Assembly: GCF_021129235.1 (NCBI RefSeq)
Contig: NZ_JAJOMA010000032.1
Location: 16,919-80,918 of the forward strand
Source of the DNA: Kineosporia mesophila
Lineage (GTDB): Bacteria; Actinomycetota; Actinomycetes; Actinomycetales; Kineosporiaceae
Reading direction: 5' to 3'
DNA: 64,000 bases
Both the position numbers and the translations under genes were made by a program. The notes beneath the pieces were generated by a model that saw only the letters and a list, made by a program, of their open reading frames with translations, made no database searches and had not been told where the DNA came from. Below, one piece after another: positions 61,412 through 64,000 of the stretch; position 1 is the stretch's first letter; every line of letters starts with the position of its first letter.

Positions 61412-62497
61412 ATGACTCAGAGCAGGTCCACCGTCCGCCGCCGCCGGCCCACCCGGCTGAGCCGGCGTGCCCTCTCGGCCGGCGTGGCCTCCCTGATTGG
61501 GGTGATCGTCCTGGCCGCCGGCGCATCGGCGTACACCCTGGCCCCTTCGAGAAGCGATGACGGCGCCGTCCGGGCCGCCGCGACGCTCACCCCGCCCACC
61601 CCCTCGCACCGTCCGGGCAGGCATCACGCGACCCGGCCGGTCACCCCGAGCGCGACGACGACCGTTGCGCCGGCGCCCTCCCCCTCGATGAGCGCCACGA
61701 CCAGCTACAGCCCCACCACCACGCCGGCCGGGGGAAGTCCCGCGGTCACGCCGACCCCCAGCGCAAGTCCCGATCCACTGTCGAAACCGTACAAGGGGGT
61801 GGCCAATTCGAGCTGCTCGGACATGGACCGGCTGTCCGTTTCCTGGTTCTACAACTGGACCACCACTACGGACTGCCCCGGACACGGATTCGTCCCCATG
61901 GTTGCCGGCAAGAGCGAGAAGACCGAAGCCGCCGTGCGGAGTGCGATCGACCGGATCGCCCAGGCCGGTTACCGCTCGGTGCTGGGTTTCAATGAGCCGA
62001 ACAAGGCCGATCAGGCCAATCTCAGCGTCCAGCAGGTCGTGTCGATGTGGCCGGCCCTGAGTTCGAACCCCGCTGTTGCGGTGGGAAGCCCGGCCACGTC
62101 GGCCGACACCGCCGGGCAGGCCTGGTTCTCCAGTTTCATGGACCAGGTCGCGGCCAAGAACCTGCGCGTGGACTTCATTGCCGTTCACTGGTACGGATGG
62201 AACGCCGGCTCGTGCGACGCCAGTGCGAGCCAGCTGGAGAGTTACCTGAACTGGGTCCAGAGCAAGGCCGGCGGCCGGCCCATCTGGATCACCGAATGGG
62301 GTTGCATGAATCAGAGCAACCCCAGCCAGACGAGTGTGAGCGCCTTTTACCAGGGTGCGGTGAAGATGCTGGCACGCCACCAACAGGTCGAACGCTATGC
62401 CTGGTACCCCTGGAACACCAACAACAACCTGGTGGCCGGTGATGGAACCTTGACGGAGATCGGGAAAGCCTTCGCCCAGGCCCGTTCCACCAGCTGA
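61412..62497 (+). CDS. Secreted GH128-like glycosyl hydrolase (Asl1-like)
   Basis: The protein has 361 residues from ATG 61412 (GAGGGCA upstream). An Arg-rich N-terminus with a signal sequence (ALSAGVASLIGVIVLAAGASAY) is followed by a Ser/Thr/Pro-rich linker of about 90 residues. The catalytic domain starts at GVANSSCSDMDRLSVSWFYNW and has VLGFNEPNKADQANL (acid/base Glu), FIAVHWYGWN and PIWITEWGCMN (nucleophile Glu), the Glyco_hydro_cc/GH128 pattern. Known members cleave beta-1,3-glucans. A hairpin terminator follows. Confidence 0.86.
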   Translation: MTQSRSTVRRRRPTRLSRRALSAGVASLIGVIVLAAGASAYTLAPSRSDDGAVRAAATLTPPTPSHRPGRHHATRPVTPSATTTVAPAPSPSMSATTSYSPTTTPAGGSPAVTPTPSASPDPLSKPYKGVANSSCSDMDRLSVSWFYNWTTTTDCPGHGFVPMVAGKSEKTEAAVRSAIDRIAQAGYRSVLGFNEPNKADQANLSVQQVVSMWPALSSNPAVAVGSPATSADTAGQAWFSSFMDQVAAKNLRVDFIAVHWYGWNAGSCDASASQLESYLNWVQSKAGGRPIWITEWGCMNQSNPSQTSVSAFYQGAVKMLARHQQVERYAWYPWNTNNNLVAGDGTLTEIGKAFAQARSTS

Positions 62498-62530
62498 ACC
62501 GCCTGCCTCTCCACCCCGGCCAGGACACCG

Positions 62531-62563
62531 GCCTGGGAGCCACGGGAAGACCGGCTCCCAGGC
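62531..62563 (+). terminator. Hairpin terminator after the GH128 gene
   Basis: GCCTGGGAGCC (62531-62541) pairs perfectly with GGCTCCCAGGC (62553-62563) around an 11-base loop, 34 bp after the stop codon. There is no U-tract. Confidence 0.6.
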
Positions 62564-62727
62564 ACGGTGCTCTCACCCGCCCGCCAGCCGTTGGCGATCG
62601 GGGTGAGATCCGTCAAGAGCCCTCCCCCGGAGCACGAGTGCCGCCTTTACATACCCTTACGGCATGATTAGCCCAGATATTTCCTCGGGACCGCCCCGGG
62701 GAAGCACTGTCCTGGCGAGGGTTTGCG

Positions 62728-62913
62728 GTGCGGATCCTGCCGGTTCTTCCAGCAGTGCCGCACGACCGGCGCCGGCGACTGATCCTGGTGGCAGCCGCGA
62801 CGGCCTCGGTCGTTCTCGGGATCGTTGCCGGGGCGAAGGCGTGCCTGGGGGCCACTGACCTCACCAAGTCCGATCGTCTTCCTCTTGAGGTAGAGCTCCC
62901 TGCCGGAGTCTGA
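62728..62913 (+). CDS. Small single-helix protein, hypothetical
   Basis: GTG 62728 with GGCGAGGG at 62714-62721 encodes 61 residues: a basic HDRRRR, one hydrophobic helix (LILVAAATASVVLGIVAGA) and a short exported tail. It may be a small membrane or signal-anchored protein. The remainder of 62498-63091 holds no other gene I can support. Confidence 0.4.
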   Translation: MRILPVLPAVPHDRRRRLILVAAATASVVLGIVAGAKACLGATDLTKSDRLPLEVELPAGV

Positions 62914-63091
62914 AATCGCAGCAGTGGCGCATCGTCCGAGTTCCGTGAACGAGTTCCTCGGCGGTCTCCCTCATGATTCGTCGGCGACCTGAACCGGTTC
63001 TCCTTCGCCTCCCCGTCTGGCGGGAGCCACCTCGATCGGTCCCGAAAGCACGGCCGATCAACGTTTTCGGCGCGAGAACGACGTGATGTCG

Positions 63092-63583
63092 TCAGTCCCA
63101 GAAGCCACGGTGAACGTCCGTGGCGCTCGCCAGGTCGACGGGACCGTCGACGACGATCGGGCGGCCGCCACGGGCGAACACCTCACGGCAGGGCAGGTTC
63201 AGCGGCGGCACGCCCTCCTCCTCGGCGACCAGCGTGCCCAGATCGGCCTCGGACAGGGCGAACACCACCCGGCCGATGCCCGACCAGTAGATCGCGCCGG
63301 CACACATGGCGCAGGGTTCGGTGCTCGTGTAGAGCGTGCTGCCGGTGAGGGTGGCGCGGTCGAGCTTCCCGGCCAGGCGCACCAGGTTGCTCTCGGCGTG
63401 ACCGGTCGGGTCGGAACCGGTCACCACGGTGTTGTTCGCCTCCAGCACGGTGCCGTCCGGGGTGAGCAACAGCGATCCGAACGGATGGTCGCCCCGCTCC
63501 CGGGCCGTCCAGGCGAGGACGACAGCCCGCTCGAGATGCTTTTCGTCCAGAAGTGTTACAGCGTCTGACGTCTGAGGTTCCAT
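63092..63583 (-). CDS. Nucleoside/guanine deaminase, cytidine-deaminase fold
   Basis: The protein has 163 residues from ATG 63583. The zinc site is complete: TGHAESNLVRLAG (HAE) and STEPCAMCAGAIYWSG (PCxxC). FGSLLLTPDG and the C-terminal segments resemble guanine and related nucleobase deaminases rather than TadA, whose substrate loop differs. It hydrolytically removes the exocyclic amine from a base or nucleoside. It starts 13 bp after the end of the DeoR gene, so the two are probably one operon. Confidence 0.85.
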   Translation of the reverse strand: MEPQTSDAVTLLDEKHLERAVVLAWTARERGDHPFGSLLLTPDGTVLEANNTVVTGSDPTGHAESNLVRLAGKLDRATLTGSTLYTSTEPCAMCAGAIYWSGIGRVVFALSEADLGTLVAEEEGVPPLNLPCREVFARGGRPIVVDGPVDLASATDVHRGFWD

Positions 63584-63596
63584 GAGACGACAGTAG

Positions 63597-64000
63597 TCAG
63601 GCGAGCATGACCTGCACACCCTGGGCCCGCAGTTGCCGCACCGTGCCCGGGTCGGCCGAGACGTCGGTGACCACCACGTCGATGTCCTGCACCGGGCAGA
63701 TGTGAGCGAAGGCCCGGGCCCGGAGTTTGGAGCTGTCGGCCACCACTGCGACCGACCCGGCGCGCTCCACCATCAGCCGGTTGACCTGGGCCTCGTCCTC
63801 GTCCGAGGCCCGGGCCCCGGCGGCCGGGTCGAGGGCGTTGACCCCGATGATCGCCCAGTCCAGGGTGATCTGGGCCAGGGTGCCGGACGCCAGCGGCCCG
63901 GTCAGCTCGAACGCCTGGGCCCGGGCCACCCCGCCGGTCATCACGAGCTTCACGTGCCGGCGCACGGTCAGCTCCCCCGCGATGTTGATCGCATTGGTGA
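63597..64000 (-). CDS. DeoR family regulator (3' part only)
   Basis: The frame is open to the window's end; the start and HTH lie beyond it. The visible 134 residues are the sensor domain: LTVRRHVKLVMTGGVARAQAFELTGPLA, then WAIIGVNALDPAAGARASDEDEAQVNRLMVERA and SVAVVADSSKLRARAFAHICP, DIDVVVTD. It resembles regulators of sugar or nucleoside catabolism. A deaminase gene follows in the same direction. Confidence 0.82.
   Translation of the reverse strand, partial: TNAINIAGELTVRRHVKLVMTGGVARAQAFELTGPLASGTLAQITLDWAIIGVNALDPAAGARASDEDEAQVNRLMVERAGSVAVVADSSKLRARAFAHICPVQDIDVVVTDVSADPGTVRQLRAQGVQVMLA

Overview
The window is high-GC DNA (frequent GTG/TTG starts, G/C at third codon positions, G-rich Shine-Dalgarno sites). 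The gene content points to a motile, soil-living actinomycete. It includes two methyl-accepting chemotaxis proteins, many TetR/MarR/XRE/LuxR regulators, an XRE-DUF397 pair, Tat-exported DUF1800/DUF1501 proteins and several secreted glycoside hydrolases. A Kineosporia- or Actinoplanes-like source fits, but that is inference. I saw no rRNA, tRNA, CRISPR array, insertion sequence or phage module.

Layout. 1-5.3 kb: the end of a PatB/MalY aminotransferase, a membrane GGDEF-EAL protein, a divergent MFS exporter/TetR pair and an FAD-monooxygenase remnant. 5.5-9.7 kb: two membrane proteins, then an ECF sigma factor overlapping a membrane-anchored beta-propeller gene. 9.8-14 kb: aldo/keto reductase, TetR, SDR, and an XRE/DUF397 pair divergent from a Cys-containing small protein. 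14.3-18.1 kb: an AAA/DUF4143 ATPase divergent from a membrane protein that is coupled to a zinc-ribbon/discoidin-like protein. 18.1-25.2 kb: GH13 enzyme, XRE, MarR, FUSC exporter, a truncated carboxyltransferase overlapped antisense by GrpB, and a secreted beta-propeller. 25.4-33.7 kb: regulators paired with SDRs, a GlxA-like regulator with a cupin, a TetR with a mirrored operator, an oxidoreductase, a GH18-like protein and a VapBC pair. 33.7-38.1 kb: ankyrin protein, chitinase, discoidin-type protein and decayed lectin fragments. 38.2-45.5 kb: LuxR ATPase, DeoR, ECF sigma factor, and divergent EccA-like and EccC-like ATPase genes. 45.7-51.1 kb: DUF1800/DUF1501, peptide deformylase and a second AAA/DUF4143 ATPase. 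51.2-55.6 kb: chemoreceptor with a solo sugar-binding lipoprotein, FNT channel and small proteins. 55.6-64 kb: acetyltransferase, MmyB-type regulator, zinc alcohol dehydrogenase, second chemoreceptor, a toxin-like pair, GH128 hydrolase, deaminase and a partial DeoR.

The observations I rate highest are these. (1) Both AAA/DUF4143 ATPase genes carry an array of short sites repeated about every 23 bp just upstream of the start, with a shared AAATTGT-type core. (2) A near-perfect palindrome family (CGTGATCAKGCAAAGT core) occurs twice, each time between convergent genes. (3) A type-VII-secretion-like ATPase pair stands apart from any secretion cluster; one partner has a beta-helix N-terminus interrupted by a frameshift, and the other has arginine in place of lysine in both Walker A motifs. 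(4) A 52-bp mirrored promoter/operator is matched by a third site at the neighbouring TetR gene. (5) A MarR-type site is shared by the marR gene and the FUSC exporter gene. (6) An overlapping toxin-like pair includes a 46-residue partner.
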